NCBI GenBank assembly: GCA_025361205.1
Contig: JANYAS010000162.1
Location: forward strand, 1 to 64,000
Direction: 5' to 3'
DNA length: 64,000 nt
Source: Holophagaceae bacterium
GTDB lineage: Bacteria > Acidobacteriota > Holophagae > Holophagales > Holophagaceae
Part shown: piece after piece, positions 7,327 through 17,000 of the stretch
Layout of the letters: the number at the start of each line of letters is the position of its first letter
Position numbering within the stretch: position 1 is the first letter of the stretch
Translations under genes and position numbers: made by a program
The notes under the pieces: model-generated
Database searches by the model: none
Told to the model about the DNA's origin: nothing
The model's input: only the letters and a program-made list of their open reading frames with translations

Positions 7327-7726
7327 CGACCGTGTCCTTGAAAACCTCTTCCCGAATGATGCGATCCGTCGCCTCATCGAGGTAATCGCCCAGTGCCTCT
7401 GCAAGCTGGGTGAACTCTGGCCAGAGGATGTCATTTGCGAAACTGGGGACAACAACCAGCATGACCGTGGTCCGGCGCTGGCCGTGTTTGCGGAACGGCT
7501 TCAATCCGTAACGACGACAGAGGGCAATGAAGAGCCTGACGTTCCAACCATCTCCCAAGGTAAACTTCATCTCCACGGCCTTTTCCTTGCCTTCGCATTC
7601 TTTCAGCTTGGCCAGGATGCGATCCTTTGCCGCCATGGCCGCCGAGTGTTCGCCCTGGGTCGACGCCCCCACAAAGAGAGCCTCGATCTTCCTGAGTTTG
7701 TCTTTCAGATCTGCTTCTGTCGTCAT
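7319..7726 (-). CDS. DUF2786-like hypothetical protein, copy 2
   Basis: The 135-aa protein is about 90% identical to the product of 428-844; differences are mostly conservative (A/V, H/Q, I/M, S/T, K/R, E/D). Similarity starts at the same Met and includes roughly 14 nt of leader (GATTCCTGGCAGGT), so the start is at 7726, not 7783. It is the first gene of an operon with the SNF2 helicase, whose ATG lies inside its last codons. The tight coupling suggests it works with the helicase, whereas copy 1 is linked to hipBA. Biochemical function is unknown. Confidence 0.78.
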   Translation of the reverse strand: MTTEADLKDKLRKIEALFVGASTQGEHSAAMAAKDRILAKLKECEGKEKAVEMKFTLGDGWNVRLFIALCRRYGLKPFRKHGQRRTTVMLVVVPSFANDILWPEFTQLAEALGDYLDEATDRIIREEVFKDTVDA

Positions 7727-7819
7727 GGTGATTCCTGGCAGGTTGAGAACCGGAGCCCCTGAGCAGTGGACCGTTCGGGACATCGTGGCCCTTCCCGCCC
7801 TGATAGTGGCGGGCCCCCT

Positions 7820-8875
7820 TCAGATCGCTCCCACGATTACATCGACGATGACGGGGCGGTGATCGGAGGCCTTGCCGGTTCCGGTCCAGCAGCGCTGGGC
7901 TTGCAAGTGCCGACTCAGCATGATGTGATCGATCCGCATCCACGAAAGATCCAGCCATGGCATGCGGGCACTCAGCAAGAAGTGGCCGTAGGTGTAGCCG
8001 TAGCCCCTTCCCCCCTCCGTGAAGGCATCGTGAAGGCCCGCGGTGCGCAACATGCGGCAGGCCAGGGATGCATCAGGTGAGTTCAAGTCGCCGGCGACGA
8101 TGACGGCGCCTGGTTCCTGCCTCACGAAGTCCGATAAGGATTGGGCCTGGAGAAGGCGGACTTCGACGTTCTCCTGCAGCCTCTGGATGGCCTCGGGCAG
8201 GAGCCGGGGCTGTTTCCGGGCCGCCCGGAAGGCATTGAGACCCTCCCGCGGCGTCATGAAATGCGCGCTGTACAAGGTGATCACCGAATTCCCGACCTGC
8301 ACCTGGGTCCTCAGGCAAGGCCATTTCCCCCCGTTGTAGGGAATCCAAACCTCCCGGCCCGGGCCCAGGGGGAGCCTGCTGGCGATGACGTATTGGTTGA
8401 AGGAACGGACGTTCCATCCAGTGAAGCTGGCGCTGAGGGGACCCTTTAACACCTGGTCTGCCTCCTGCAGCAGCACCACATCCGGCCGGTATAGGCCTAT
8501 GTCTTGCATCAGGGCATGGATATCACGCTGGCCCTGTTTCACATTGCAGGTCATGACCCTGATCAAGGTGCCTGGCGAGCCAGAGATGGGTTGGGTGTTG
8601 AGCGGCCAGCGGAAACCCATGATGGGCCCCAGGACCCAGACCAGCAGGACCCCCAGCGCCCAGAGCCACCTTGGCGCGTAACGAAGGGACAGGAGGGCCA
8701 GGGGAACGATGGGGATCAGCCACAAGGCCTGGGGCAGGTACAGATTGAAAGCCCCCAGCCACCAGCGATCCGCACCCAGCCAGTTCAGGATCGTCAACCC
8801 GGCCAGCAGCAGCCCATAAACGGCGAAGAGGATGACCAACCAGCGCGGGGCCTGTTCTTTTTGGACATTTGTCAT
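7820..8875 (-). CDS. Membrane-anchored endonuclease/exonuclease/phosphatase-family protein
   Basis: The 351-aa protein begins with about three membrane segments (WLVILFAVYGLLLAGLTILN; LPQALWLIPIVPLALLSL; LWALGVLLVWVLGPIMGF) followed by an EEP-fold catalytic domain. Its motifs are MTCNVKQGQ, DVVLLQEADQ, VAGDLNSPDA, RIDHIMLS and SDHRPVI. This family cleaves phosphodiesters in nucleic acids or lipids; with this topology the domain would face the periplasm. I start at the ATG at 8875, since the 35 extra residues of the 8980 ORF are not conserved-looking. A weak hairpin (CCCGCC/GGCGGG, 7794-7813) lies after the stop. Substrate unknown. Confidence 0.85.
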   Translation of the reverse strand: MTNVQKEQAPRWLVILFAVYGLLLAGLTILNWLGADRWWLGAFNLYLPQALWLIPIVPLALLSLRYAPRWLWALGVLLVWVLGPIMGFRWPLNTQPISGSPGTLIRVMTCNVKQGQRDIHALMQDIGLYRPDVVLLQEADQVLKGPLSASFTGWNVRSFNQYVIASRLPLGPGREVWIPYNGGKWPCLRTQVQVGNSVITLYSAHFMTPREGLNAFRAARKQPRLLPEAIQRLQENVEVRLLQAQSLSDFVRQEPGAVIVAGDLNSPDASLACRMLRTAGLHDAFTEGGRGYGYTYGHFLLSARMPWLDLSWMRIDHIMLSRHLQAQRCWTGTGKASDHRPVIVDVIVGAI

Positions 8876-9020
8876 ACTCGGGAGCACCTTTCCAGTCTGC
8901 GTGGACGACTCAGCCTCTTTTCGCGACCAATGGAATTTGAATCGGTTGGTCACTTTGAATCCCCTGGTCGAATCATTCAATCATCCCAGGTGGATTTGGC
9001 TCCTCCCAGAAAAAACGGTT

Positions 9021-9308
9021 TGGTTACCAACGAAACGCAGCCCGATCTCACTCAAGCCCAGCCGGTAAAAGCATGTAACCGCGAAATGGCGCGAAACGCA
9101 GCGGGGAGGGGCCGCCAGGGCCTACGGCCCCCAGCCGCGCTTCGCGTGGCTGGCCACACATGGGGCCGGCCTGCCGACTCCCAGAAAGTCGCCAGGACAG
9201 CCCCGTGTGTGGAGGCGGAAGGATGTCCGATCGCCTTTCGCCCGCCCGCAGGGCGATTCGCGTCCTTTCGCGGTTCAAGGTTTTCAGGCTGAGTCTGATT
9301 GGTAACCA
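9021..9308. repeat. Nested inverted-repeat cassette A (CGCGAAA type)
   Basis: The ends are exact inverted copies (TGGTTACCAA at 9021-9030 and its complement at 9299-9308). Next inwards are imperfect arms of about 70 nt ending in AACCGCGAAATGGCGCGAA (left, from 9077) and, on the complement of the right arm, AACCGCGAAAGGACGCGAA. The centre holds another inverted pair (CCACACATGGGG / CCCCGTGTGTGG) and a hairpin (CAGCCGCGC-TTC-GCGTGGCTG). No ORF of note is inside. Together with its flanks it accounts for the 559-bp gap between the divergent genes at 8875 and 9435. It shares CAGACTCAGC-TGAAA and the CGCGAAA words with cassette B. Confidence 0.7.
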
Positions 9309-9434
9309 GGAAAAACGGATGGATGCCCTCTTCGACCTGAGGGAAGCCTTCGGATGGGTGTGGTCGTCGAACGAGACCTCTTGATGCGGGAGCGAAAAAC
9401 GAGATGATAGGGTGCATCCCCAAGAGGCCCAGCC

Positions 9435-10085
9435 ATGAAGCGATTCCCCACCTCGTTTTTCCTCGCAATGGTGATTGCGTTCGCAGCCAGCGCCCAACAA
9501 CCCGCGGGGCCTCCCCGCATCCCCCCGAGCCCGCATGGGTCAGCAGCGACTCAGGTGGGTGGGAAATGGGTGGAGGAAAAGCCGGGGACAGACGCCAAGT
9601 ACCGGGATGGGAAGTGGATCACTGTTGAGTACAGCCGACCCGTCCTCAAGGGCCGAACGGACGTGTTTGGCAAGGGCGCCGCCGCCTACGGGAAGACGGT
9701 CAACGCCGGTGCTCCGGTATGGCGAGCCGGGGCAAACGCAACCACCCGGCTGAAGACGGAGGTCCCGCTGCTGCTGGCGGGCAAAACCATTCCCGTGGGC
9801 GAGTACAGCATCTTTATCGAACTGAAAGAAACCTCCTGGACCTTCATCCTTTCGACTCAGACGGCGCTCGTAAAATACGACCCAAAGGACAAGTCCGGCA
9901 CCTGGGGATCTGACAATTACGATCCCAAATTCGACCTGGTGCGCGTACCGATGAAACGCGCACAACAGAGCCTCTCCTTCGACGAACTGACGTGGACCTT
10001 CGTGGACATGACCCAGCAGGGAGGCACTCTTGCCCTCTGGTGGGGAAAGGATCTGGCCACCGTGGCGTTCAAGGTCGCCCTCTGA
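9435..10085 (+). CDS. Secreted DUF2911-domain protein
   Basis: The 216-aa protein has an N-terminal signal peptide (MKRFPTSFFLAMVIAFAASA-QQ). The mature domain is the DUF2911 type: ITVEYSRPVLKGRTDVFG, WRAGANATTRLKTE, VGEYSIFIEL, and the C-terminal LTWTFVDMTQQGGTLALWWG. DUF2911 proteins are periplasmic or exported, common in Acidobacteria and Bacteroidetes, and of unknown function. No partner gene is adjacent; cassette A lies upstream. Confidence 0.88.
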   Translation: MKRFPTSFFLAMVIAFAASAQQPAGPPRIPPSPHGSAATQVGGKWVEEKPGTDAKYRDGKWITVEYSRPVLKGRTDVFGKGAAAYGKTVNAGAPVWRAGANATTRLKTEVPLLLAGKTIPVGEYSIFIELKETSWTFILSTQTALVKYDPKDKSGTWGSDNYDPKFDLVRVPMKRAQQSLSFDELTWTFVDMTQQGGTLALWWGKDLATVAFKVAL

Positions 10086-10357
10086 TTTCATAAGAAGCAC
10101 AAAACCAACAGAATTATGGTTTCACCCATCCGATTCAGCCCTCAGGGCATCACGCCACAAAGCGGAAGCGTGATCGCTCTTTTGGGGTGTGAACCGTCGG
10201 CGATGTCAGGAACTTGCACTATTCAGTCCTCATTTTCACGAGGCCTGAGTTCTGAAGCAGATCGCCACCCGTTTCAGATTGCCAGACTGTGGCATGATCT
10301 ATTCTTTACCTATTGGTCTTATTTTATCCGGAACCACCTCGAATGAAGGACATCTGC

Positions 10358-11338
10358 ATGACCCTGGATACCCTCCTCCTCTTTTCACTCCCGGCTTCGG
10401 GCAAGTCCGAGATGCGCCGCTACATGGCGAGCCTGTCACCGCATCAGTGCCAGCAGGATTTCGGGATGGGCCCCACCCTCCAGCTGGACGATTACCCGTA
10501 TGTGCATCTCATGCACCGCATCGATGACGAGCTCCAGGCCAGAGGCGGTAATTATGCCTTCTACCAAGGCCCCACCCGCCCCTTCCTGGATTCATGGACC
10601 TGGGCCGCCCTCATTGAACTGCTCAACGAGGACTATGCCAATCTCCGGCAGGGAGCCCATACGGAGGTGGCCAGCGCCGCCCAGCACCTCTTCGATCGAT
10701 TGGATGCGGCCCGGGTCCGGGCCGGGATGCTGGAAGTGCTGGGCGACTTGCCCCACAAGCTCCGCAAGGCCATGGCCGAGGCCCTGGAGGCCGAATGCCG
10801 GCAGGAACTGGATGCCCTCAACCGGCAGAATGCCCTCGGTACCGAAGGCAAGACCATCGTCATCGAGGCAGCCCGAGGTGGCCCCAATGGCTCGGCCTTT
10901 CCCCTCATCCCTCCTCATGGTTACGCCACCGCCTTCCAGCACCTCTCCCTTGAAATTCTGGAGCGTTCCAGCCTGATGTACATCTGGGTCGAGCCCGCCC
11001 AGAGCCGCGCCAAGAACATCGAGCGAGGCAAGCCCAACGGCCAAGGCAGCATCCTCCATCACAGCGTCCCCATGGAGGTGATGCTCGGCCAATACGGCTG
11101 CGATGACATGGCCTACTTGCTGGAGAGCAGTGATCGCCCCGGCACCATCCGGGTGGAACGGATCGTGGATGCCGGTGACCGTTTCGTTTCGAAGGTCTTC
11201 AACATTCCCGCAGCCCGGTTCGATAACCGCAGGGACCTCACCACCTTCGTCAGGGAACCCCAGGAAGCTTGGAGCCTCGGGGATGTCGCGGCCATCCAGG
11301 ATGGCCTTCGGGAAACCTTCCAAGCCTTTGGCCGCTAG
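10358..11338 (+). CDS. Hypothetical protein with P-loop-like N-terminus
   Basis: The 326-aa soluble protein begins MTLDTLLLFSLPASGKSEMR, a strand followed by PASGKSE that resembles the Walker A loop of small kinases of the zeta-toxin/adenylate-kinase type, although the first Gly of GxxxxGKS is replaced. The rest has no motif I recognise. I chose the ATG at 10358 because AAGGA lies 7 nt upstream; 10343 is the alternative. A polytopic membrane protein starts 4 nt after its stop. Nucleotide binding is inference. Confidence 0.65.
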   Translation: MTLDTLLLFSLPASGKSEMRRYMASLSPHQCQQDFGMGPTLQLDDYPYVHLMHRIDDELQARGGNYAFYQGPTRPFLDSWTWAALIELLNEDYANLRQGAHTEVASAAQHLFDRLDAARVRAGMLEVLGDLPHKLRKAMAEALEAECRQELDALNRQNALGTEGKTIVIEAARGGPNGSAFPLIPPHGYATAFQHLSLEILERSSLMYIWVEPAQSRAKNIERGKPNGQGSILHHSVPMEVMLGQYGCDDMAYLLESSDRPGTIRVERIVDAGDRFVSKVFNIPAARFDNRRDLTTFVREPQEAWSLGDVAAIQDGLRETFQAFGR

Positions 11339-11342
11339 CGTT

Positions 11343-12440
11343 ATGTGGAAAACGACCGAAGGCAGCACCGGAAGGCTCCTGCAGCTCTGCGGAGGGTATT
11401 TTTTCTTCTACGTCATCACGGGTCTGGTGGTGAAGGCTTTCACCGGGACCCCCCAAACGCCCCTGGGCACGCCCCGCATGAACGATATTGCGTTCCTGGG
11501 CTACAACACCTTGGGAGCCACCCTCACTTGCCTCATCCCAGCCGTGGCCCTGGGATGGTGGCGCCTCAAGTCCATCCGCCCGGTGGCCCTCTGGGGCTTC
11601 ATGGTCCCCTCTGAAATCTTCTACATCATTCCGAGCGGCATCTGCACTGCCATCGTCATTCCCACCACGACGCTGATGTACACCCTGCCCATTTCGGTGA
11701 TGGTGGCCATGGTGATCATGCGCGCTTCGGTCATCGTCATCGGTCGGGTGGTGGACGGCCTCCAGATCGCCCAAGGCATCCTCCACAAACGCATCTACTG
11801 GGAGGAGAACGCCGCCGTGGCCTTCGCCGTGCTGGCCGCGTGCATCGAGCTATTCGGTCCCCATACCGGTGGCTTTGCCTTCTTGCACAACCAGGCGGCG
11901 GTGGTGATCTTCACCAGCTACATCGCTTCCTACGCCATCCGTATCTACATCATGAACTACTACAAGAACACCCGACCGAAGGGTGCGCCTTTGGACAATA
12001 AAGCGTTCTTTGCCGTGGAGCAGATCGCTGCCACGGCGACCATGGCGGTCCTGGCCATGATCGTGTTTTATGGCCCTCGGGTATTCCGATCCTGGGGCGG
12101 AGTACGGCAGGTGGCTGACTTTGTATCCGCCATCCAAACTCCCTCTCCGGGCTGGTTTTGGGCCTCCTTCTTTGGCATCGCATTCGGTGTGGTGGCGTTC
12201 TTCTCGGTTTTCATCTTCATGTTCAAGGGTCGCACCGCCACCTTTGCTGGCCTCATGAATCGCCTAACTTCTCTGGTCGCCGGCACCACCGCGACGCTCA
12301 TGGGCCATTGGCTCTTCAAGAGCCGCTTACCCAGCATGCAGAACTGGGTATCGCTGGGTTTCGTACTCGTGGCGGTGATCTTTTTGTCGGGGGCCGAGCG
12401 GCGAAGGACACAGGAACTCAAAGCTGCCCAGGAGATCTAG
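11343..12440 (+). CDS. Polytopic membrane protein of unknown function
   Basis: The 365-aa protein has roughly ten hydrophobic segments (for example YFFFYVITGLVVKAF, LPISVMVAMVIMRASVIVIG, WFWASFFGIAFGVVAFFSVF) and a basic C-terminus. No transporter signature is recognisable. The start ATG at 11343 is 4 nt after the upstream P-loop-like gene, so the two are likely cotranscribed; no clear ribosome binding site is visible, consistent with coupling. The ORF-track start at 11103 is a shadow of the previous gene. The acyltransferase 47 nt downstream is on the same strand. Confidence 0.75.
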   Translation: MWKTTEGSTGRLLQLCGGYFFFYVITGLVVKAFTGTPQTPLGTPRMNDIAFLGYNTLGATLTCLIPAVALGWWRLKSIRPVALWGFMVPSEIFYIIPSGICTAIVIPTTTLMYTLPISVMVAMVIMRASVIVIGRVVDGLQIAQGILHKRIYWEENAAVAFAVLAACIELFGPHTGGFAFLHNQAAVVIFTSYIASYAIRIYIMNYYKNTRPKGAPLDNKAFFAVEQIAATATMAVLAMIVFYGPRVFRSWGGVRQVADFVSAIQTPSPGWFWASFFGIAFGVVAFFSVFIFMFKGRTATFAGLMNRLTSLVAGTTATLMGHWLFKSRLPSMQNWVSLGFVLVAVIFLSGAERRRTQELKAAQEI

Positions 12441-12487
12441 CCGAGGTTCATGGGGCCGCTGCCCGAACCGCTGCTAGCTTCATAGGG

Positions 12488-13258
12488 ATGGGAGACCATG
12501 TGGGGAACTGGCGCAAAACGTGGGCTTGGGGACTGATCACGACGTTGTGGTGCCTCTTTTCCGTAGGCCTGGCCAGCATCGCCATTCCCTTCGCCTCAAT
12601 CTTCGTGGGGCGCAAGCGGGCCTTCCTGGCAGTGGCCCGCCTCTGGGTGCGGATCATGGCGAGAATGGCTGGCATCGCGTTCTCCGCTGAGGGCTGGGAG
12701 ACCTTGCCCGAAGCCATCCGCGAGGGCCGCCAGCCCGTGGTCTTCATGTCCAACCACGAGAGTCATCTGGACCCCTCCTTCATTTTTGCCACCATCGGCG
12801 TTCACGCCGTCTTCATCGCCAAGCGCGAGTTGGCCTGGGTACCCCTCCTGGGCCAGCTGATCTGGTTCATGGGCTTCATTTTCATCAACCGCCAAGATCG
12901 CTCGAAAGCCATCGAGAGTCTCCGCAGCGCCGCCACCCGCATCCGCAATGGCCAGTGCGTGATCATCTTTCCCGAGGGCACGCGCACCACCGACGGCCAG
13001 CTCCGGCCTTTCAAGAAGGGCGGCTTCGCCCTGGCGATGGACGCAGGGGTGCCCATCGTCCCACTGGCCGCACGCGGGGGCTTCGAGCTGCTGCCCAAGG
13101 GATCCCCCCGGGTGTTCCCGGGCCGCTATAAGGTGATCTACGGTGAGCCGGTGCACCCGGCTGACTACCCCACCCGCGAAGCGATCATGGAGGAGGTGCG
13201 GGCCCGTATCCAGCGGCTGGTGAAACGGGCAGATGCGCTCCCGGTTGCGGCAGATTGA
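12488..13258 (+). CDS. plsC: 1-acyl-sn-glycerol-3-phosphate acyltransferase (PlsC-type)
   Basis: The 256-aa protein has a membrane-anchoring N-terminus (GLITTLWCLFSVGLASIAIP) and the acyltransferase motifs in order: NHESHLDP (H-x4-D catalytic motif, about residue 93), FINRQDR, FPEGTRTTDG and VPIVPLAARG. It would add the second acyl chain to lysophosphatidate at the inner membrane. The start is the ATG at 12488. A paralogue with the same motifs is at 62786-63541. Because this copy follows two unknown genes it may act on a different acceptor. Confidence 0.88.
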   Translation: MGDHVGNWRKTWAWGLITTLWCLFSVGLASIAIPFASIFVGRKRAFLAVARLWVRIMARMAGIAFSAEGWETLPEAIREGRQPVVFMSNHESHLDPSFIFATIGVHAVFIAKRELAWVPLLGQLIWFMGFIFINRQDRSKAIESLRSAATRIRNGQCVIIFPEGTRTTDGQLRPFKKGGFALAMDAGVPIVPLAARGGFELLPKGSPRVFPGRYKVIYGEPVHPADYPTREAIMEEVRARIQRLVKRADALPVAAD

Positions 13259-13551
13259 ACAGTTGATCGTTCCGTTTTGATGGAGCCTGTTCCCAAGCCG
13301 TGCTTTCAATGACCTCCATGAAGAAGACATCTCTTGTTATTTGTAATGATTATGAAAACAAAGAAATCCAGCATGAAAATTGCTCTTTGCTGCTGGTCCG
13401 GCAAAACTACCTGCCGCACGCGGTGTCGAGGCAGCGCATACGTCAGGTGAATGGCAGTCGAAGCCACTGCTCGCAGGGAGTGCTGGACACGAAGAAGCTC
13501 GAAGATCAATGACCCGAAACCAACCCCCTTTCACAGGCACTGGAGGCCTCT
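13259..13551. other. 293-bp spacer, no clear gene
   Basis: The first part is AT-rich, unlike the surrounding DNA, and the remainder is GC-rich up to a good ribosome binding site (GGAGG, 6 nt before the ATG at 13552). Short overlapping ORFs are present, one starting MIMKTKKSSMKIALCCWSGK; none is convincing. It may contain the promoter and leader of the small gene downstream. Confidence 0.4.
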
Positions 13552-13815
13552 ATGAACGGCGTGATTACCCACGTGAGTAAAAACAAAATGGCTGCGGTGG
13601 TGGCCTGCGAGACTGAAGACTACATGGTGATTGATCTTGAGAAACCCGGGCAGTTTGCCAAGGGCGATTCGGTCGATACCCAGGGGCTCTGGTTCGGAGA
13701 ACACGGAAAGGTCCTGAACACGACTTCGAAGAGGAATTTCGAAGTCACGGTCCAATGCATCGTCCGGGATCTGGCTTCCGCCCAGCATGAATGCGAGGAC
13801 CTTCAGCCGATCTAA
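13552..13815 (+). CDS. Small conserved-looking hypothetical protein
   Basis: The 87-aa product (MNGVITHVSKNKMAAVVACE, then EDYMVIDLEKPGQFAKGDSV) has the strand-turn pattern of a small beta-barrel, reminiscent of short bacterial proteins with a cold-shock-like or OB-like fold. I cannot name the family. GGAGG lies 6 nt upstream of the ATG. It is monocistronic: 293 bp of spacer precede it and 261 bp follow, the latter with an inverted repeat (CTCCAGCT at 13867 / AGCTGGAG at 13914) that could be a terminator. Confidence 0.65.
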   Translation: MNGVITHVSKNKMAAVVACETEDYMVIDLEKPGQFAKGDSVDTQGLWFGEHGKVLNTTSKRNFEVTVQCIVRDLASAQHECEDLQPI

Positions 13816-14076
13816 GCCGTCGTCCATTAATAACCTGGTCATTCGTACTGCGGTCCGGCATAGAGGCTCCAGCTCTGCGAAGGCAATGAGCAGGAGGGCG
13901 CCCCGCGCCCGATAGCTGGAGGGCCCGTAGCAAATCAACCTGAACTGCACAGATTATTTTGGAACGGCCCCTAAGGTCCCACCTCAGCCCTGCCATTCTC
14001 AGGGCTGCGTGCCGATGACGGGCCCGATGATAGGCGATGACAGACATTGTCCACTCACATCTTCTAGAGTGGAGTC

Positions 14077-17000
14077 ATGCCTTCCCTTCACCCCGGTCTC
14101 AATGTCTTCTACGCCAACCAGGTCGAGCATCTCGCGGCCCAGTTGGCCCTGGACTTGGCCCTGTTCCGCGGGAGCGAAGGGGCCTGGCAGGCGGCCACGA
14201 TCGTGGTGCCGAATCCCAACGTGAAGGACTTCCTGCGGGCGTCCTTCGCGGAGGCCTTCGGGGCCGTGGCGAATCTGCACTTCTGTTTCCTCGAGGGCTT
14301 CTGGAGCCGCCATGCCACCCGGCCCCTCTTGGATCGCGCGACCCTGTTCGGTTCCATCCTCTCGGTCCTGCAGGATCCCGAGACGGCCAGGGAGGCCAGC
14401 CTCAGGCCCCTGACCAGCTACCTCGAAGGGGCCCCAGAGGATCTCAAGACCGTCCAGCTCAGCCAGCGGTTGGCCCAGCAGTACGAGCGGATGCTGCTCC
14501 AGCGGCCCGATTGGATCCGCAGCTGGGATCGGGGCCTCACCGCCCGGGGCGCGGAACCAGTCCCGCTGGAAGCCTGGCAACGGGCCCTGTGGCGCCGCCT
14601 GCGCCGGTCCTGGAAAAGCCTGGAGCGCCCCCCGATCGCTCTGATGGACTGGATGGACGATGCCAGCTTCGAGGGGGCGCCCTTCCCCGAGGCGGTCTTC
14701 CTCTTCGGCATGAGCCACATGGCCCCGGTCTTCCATCACGCCCTGGCCCAGCTGGGCGTGCGGGCTTCCGTGCGGCTCTACCTCGTCAATCCCTGCGAAG
14801 AACCCTGGGACCTGGATCCCCTCCAGCGTCCTGCCCATGATCCCGACCTGGGCGACGCCCCCGAAGGGGAGGATCCGTTCTCACTGCAGCGGGATCGCAG
14901 CGAGGTGATCCTGCAGCGCTGGGCACGGCCCGCGCGCGAGCAGCTGCGGCTGCTGGCCGGTTTGGCCCAAGGGGACTTCCTGGGCCGTTTCCATGTGCCC
15001 GAGGAGGACGCCCTGCTGGCGCACCTGCAGCGCAGGATCCTGGCGCCCGAGCGGAAAGCCGACCTTCCGGAACCTCTCGATCCGAACGACGACTCCCTGC
15101 GGGTCATCCCCTGCCCCTCGCCCCGGCGCGAGGCGGAAACCGTGGCCAACCTGATCTGGAACCTGGTTCACCAACACTCGGGCGACCTTCACTTCGGTGA
15201 CATCGGCGTCCTCGTTCCCTCCTCCGAACAAGACACCTACCAGGAACACCTCGCGGCCGCCTTCCGCAGCGCCCACGCCATCCCCTGGGCCAAGGCCTTC
15301 GGCGCCTCCCGCGCCCTGCAGGAACTCGCCGAGGCCTGCCTCCTGCTGCTTGATCTCGGCGGCGGCGATCTCACGCGGGCGGACCTGCTCCGCGCCGCCA
15401 GCCATCCCTTCATCCAGGCGCGCCTGGGGGCGTCCACAGAAGCCTGGGGTCTGCTTTGCGACCAGGCGGGCATCGTGGCCCGGCTGGATACGGCCGAAAC
15501 CGCCGGAACCTATGTGGCAGGAGGACGCTGGACCTGGGACGAGGGGCTGACGCGGCTCGCGCTCGGACGCTTCATGAAGGAGGACGAAGCGGTCGAGGGA
15601 CTGGGCCCCATGGGGCGGCCAGTGGGACGCCCGGAGGCCCCGTCCATGCTGGCGTTGCTGGGGCCGCTCACCTTCGATCTGCGGGCGCTGGCCCAGGGAC
15701 GCTGCACCCTTAAGACCTGGCAGGACCGCGTGGGGGTGTTTCTGCGCACCTACCTCGGGCCTGATTCCGAGGAGGCCGCGGAACCTGAGGCCGAGGCCTT
15801 CGAGCAGGTGCGCAAGGCCCTGCAGAAGCTCGGTCACTTCCAGGTGGAAGGGCTACCTCCCGTGGAACTCGACTTCCAGGCCCTGCGCCCCCTGGTGAAG
15901 GGTGCCCTGGAGGCCCTGCTCGCGGACAGTGCCTTGCCCCCGGGCCGCGGGGTCCAGGTGAGCTGCTACACGCCCCTGCGGGCCATTCCCTTCAAGGTGC
16001 TGTTCCTGATGGGCCTTGGCGAGGGCTTGTTCCCGGGCACCGAGCGACCGGATCCCATGGACCTGGTCGCCTCGAGTCCCCGGCGGGCCGGGGACGTGTC
16101 ACGTCCCGAACAGGAGCGGCAGCTCTTCCTGGAGGCCGTGCTCTGTGCGCGGGAACATCTGGTGTGCACCTATCCCAGCCGCACCGCTACCACCGGGGAC
16201 CAGCTGCAGCCATCACCCCTGCTGTTGGACCTTCAGGAATCCCTTGGCCCCCGCCTCTGGGAACGGACATGCCTGCCGGAGCAGCCGCTGCATCGCCATG
16301 ACCTGTCGTTGTTCCCTGACCTGAGCGGCACAGCTGGGACACAGCCACTGCCCTGCCACACCCCGGCGGCCCGACAGGAGGCGGAAGCGCGCTGGCTCGG
16401 GCTGCAACTCCGGAAGGAGATTGGAAATCGCGACCTGCCCCGGCACATCACCACCATGGGCGGCAGCCCAGAACTGCGCTTCGATCTTGAGTGCCTGCTC
16501 GGCGGCTGCGGCCCTATCGGTGACGGCGAACCGCGGCTGCCGAGCCGGGTGCGGATCACGCTCAAGGAGCTGCGCCGCTGGCTGGAATGTCCCGTCCAGG
16601 GCGGCGTGGCCCTGCGCCTGGGCGCGCGGAGCCAGGACGAGGAGGATCCTGCCGATGTGGAGGACTTCCCCGTGGACTCCAGCCCCCTGGACCAGTGGTG
16701 GCTGCTGCGCCGGAGCTTCTGGGTTCACCGTGCCGAAGGGTCGGATTTCGAATCGGTCTATACCCAGGTGCGGACGGATCTGGAAAGCCGGGCCCAGGTG
16801 CCCATCGGTGCATTGAGCCAGGGCGAGCGCCGGCGGCACCTGGCCACGCTGGAGACCTGGCAGGCGCTGGTCGGCGAGAGCGAAGCCATCGGCCTGCATC
16901 GATTCGGCGTGGGCATGCCGTTCGAAACCCAGGGCCTTCCGGTGCAGGGTCAGGCCCCCCTGATCCTGGAAGTCACCCATCCCCAGGGCACCACGGAAAT

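Noticed and set aside
7794-7813. Hairpin CCCGCC/GGCGGG after the EEP-fold gene as a terminator
   Set aside because: Only 6 bp, 8-nt loop and no T-run on the relevant strand.
11103-11342. N-terminal extension of the polytopic membrane protein
   Set aside because: Out-of-frame reading of the preceding gene; the natural start is the ATG at 11343.
13300-13580. Overlapping ORFs of about 66-70 codons in the 13.3-13.5 kb spacer
   Set aside because: No good start signal, mutually overlapping, no recognisable protein character.
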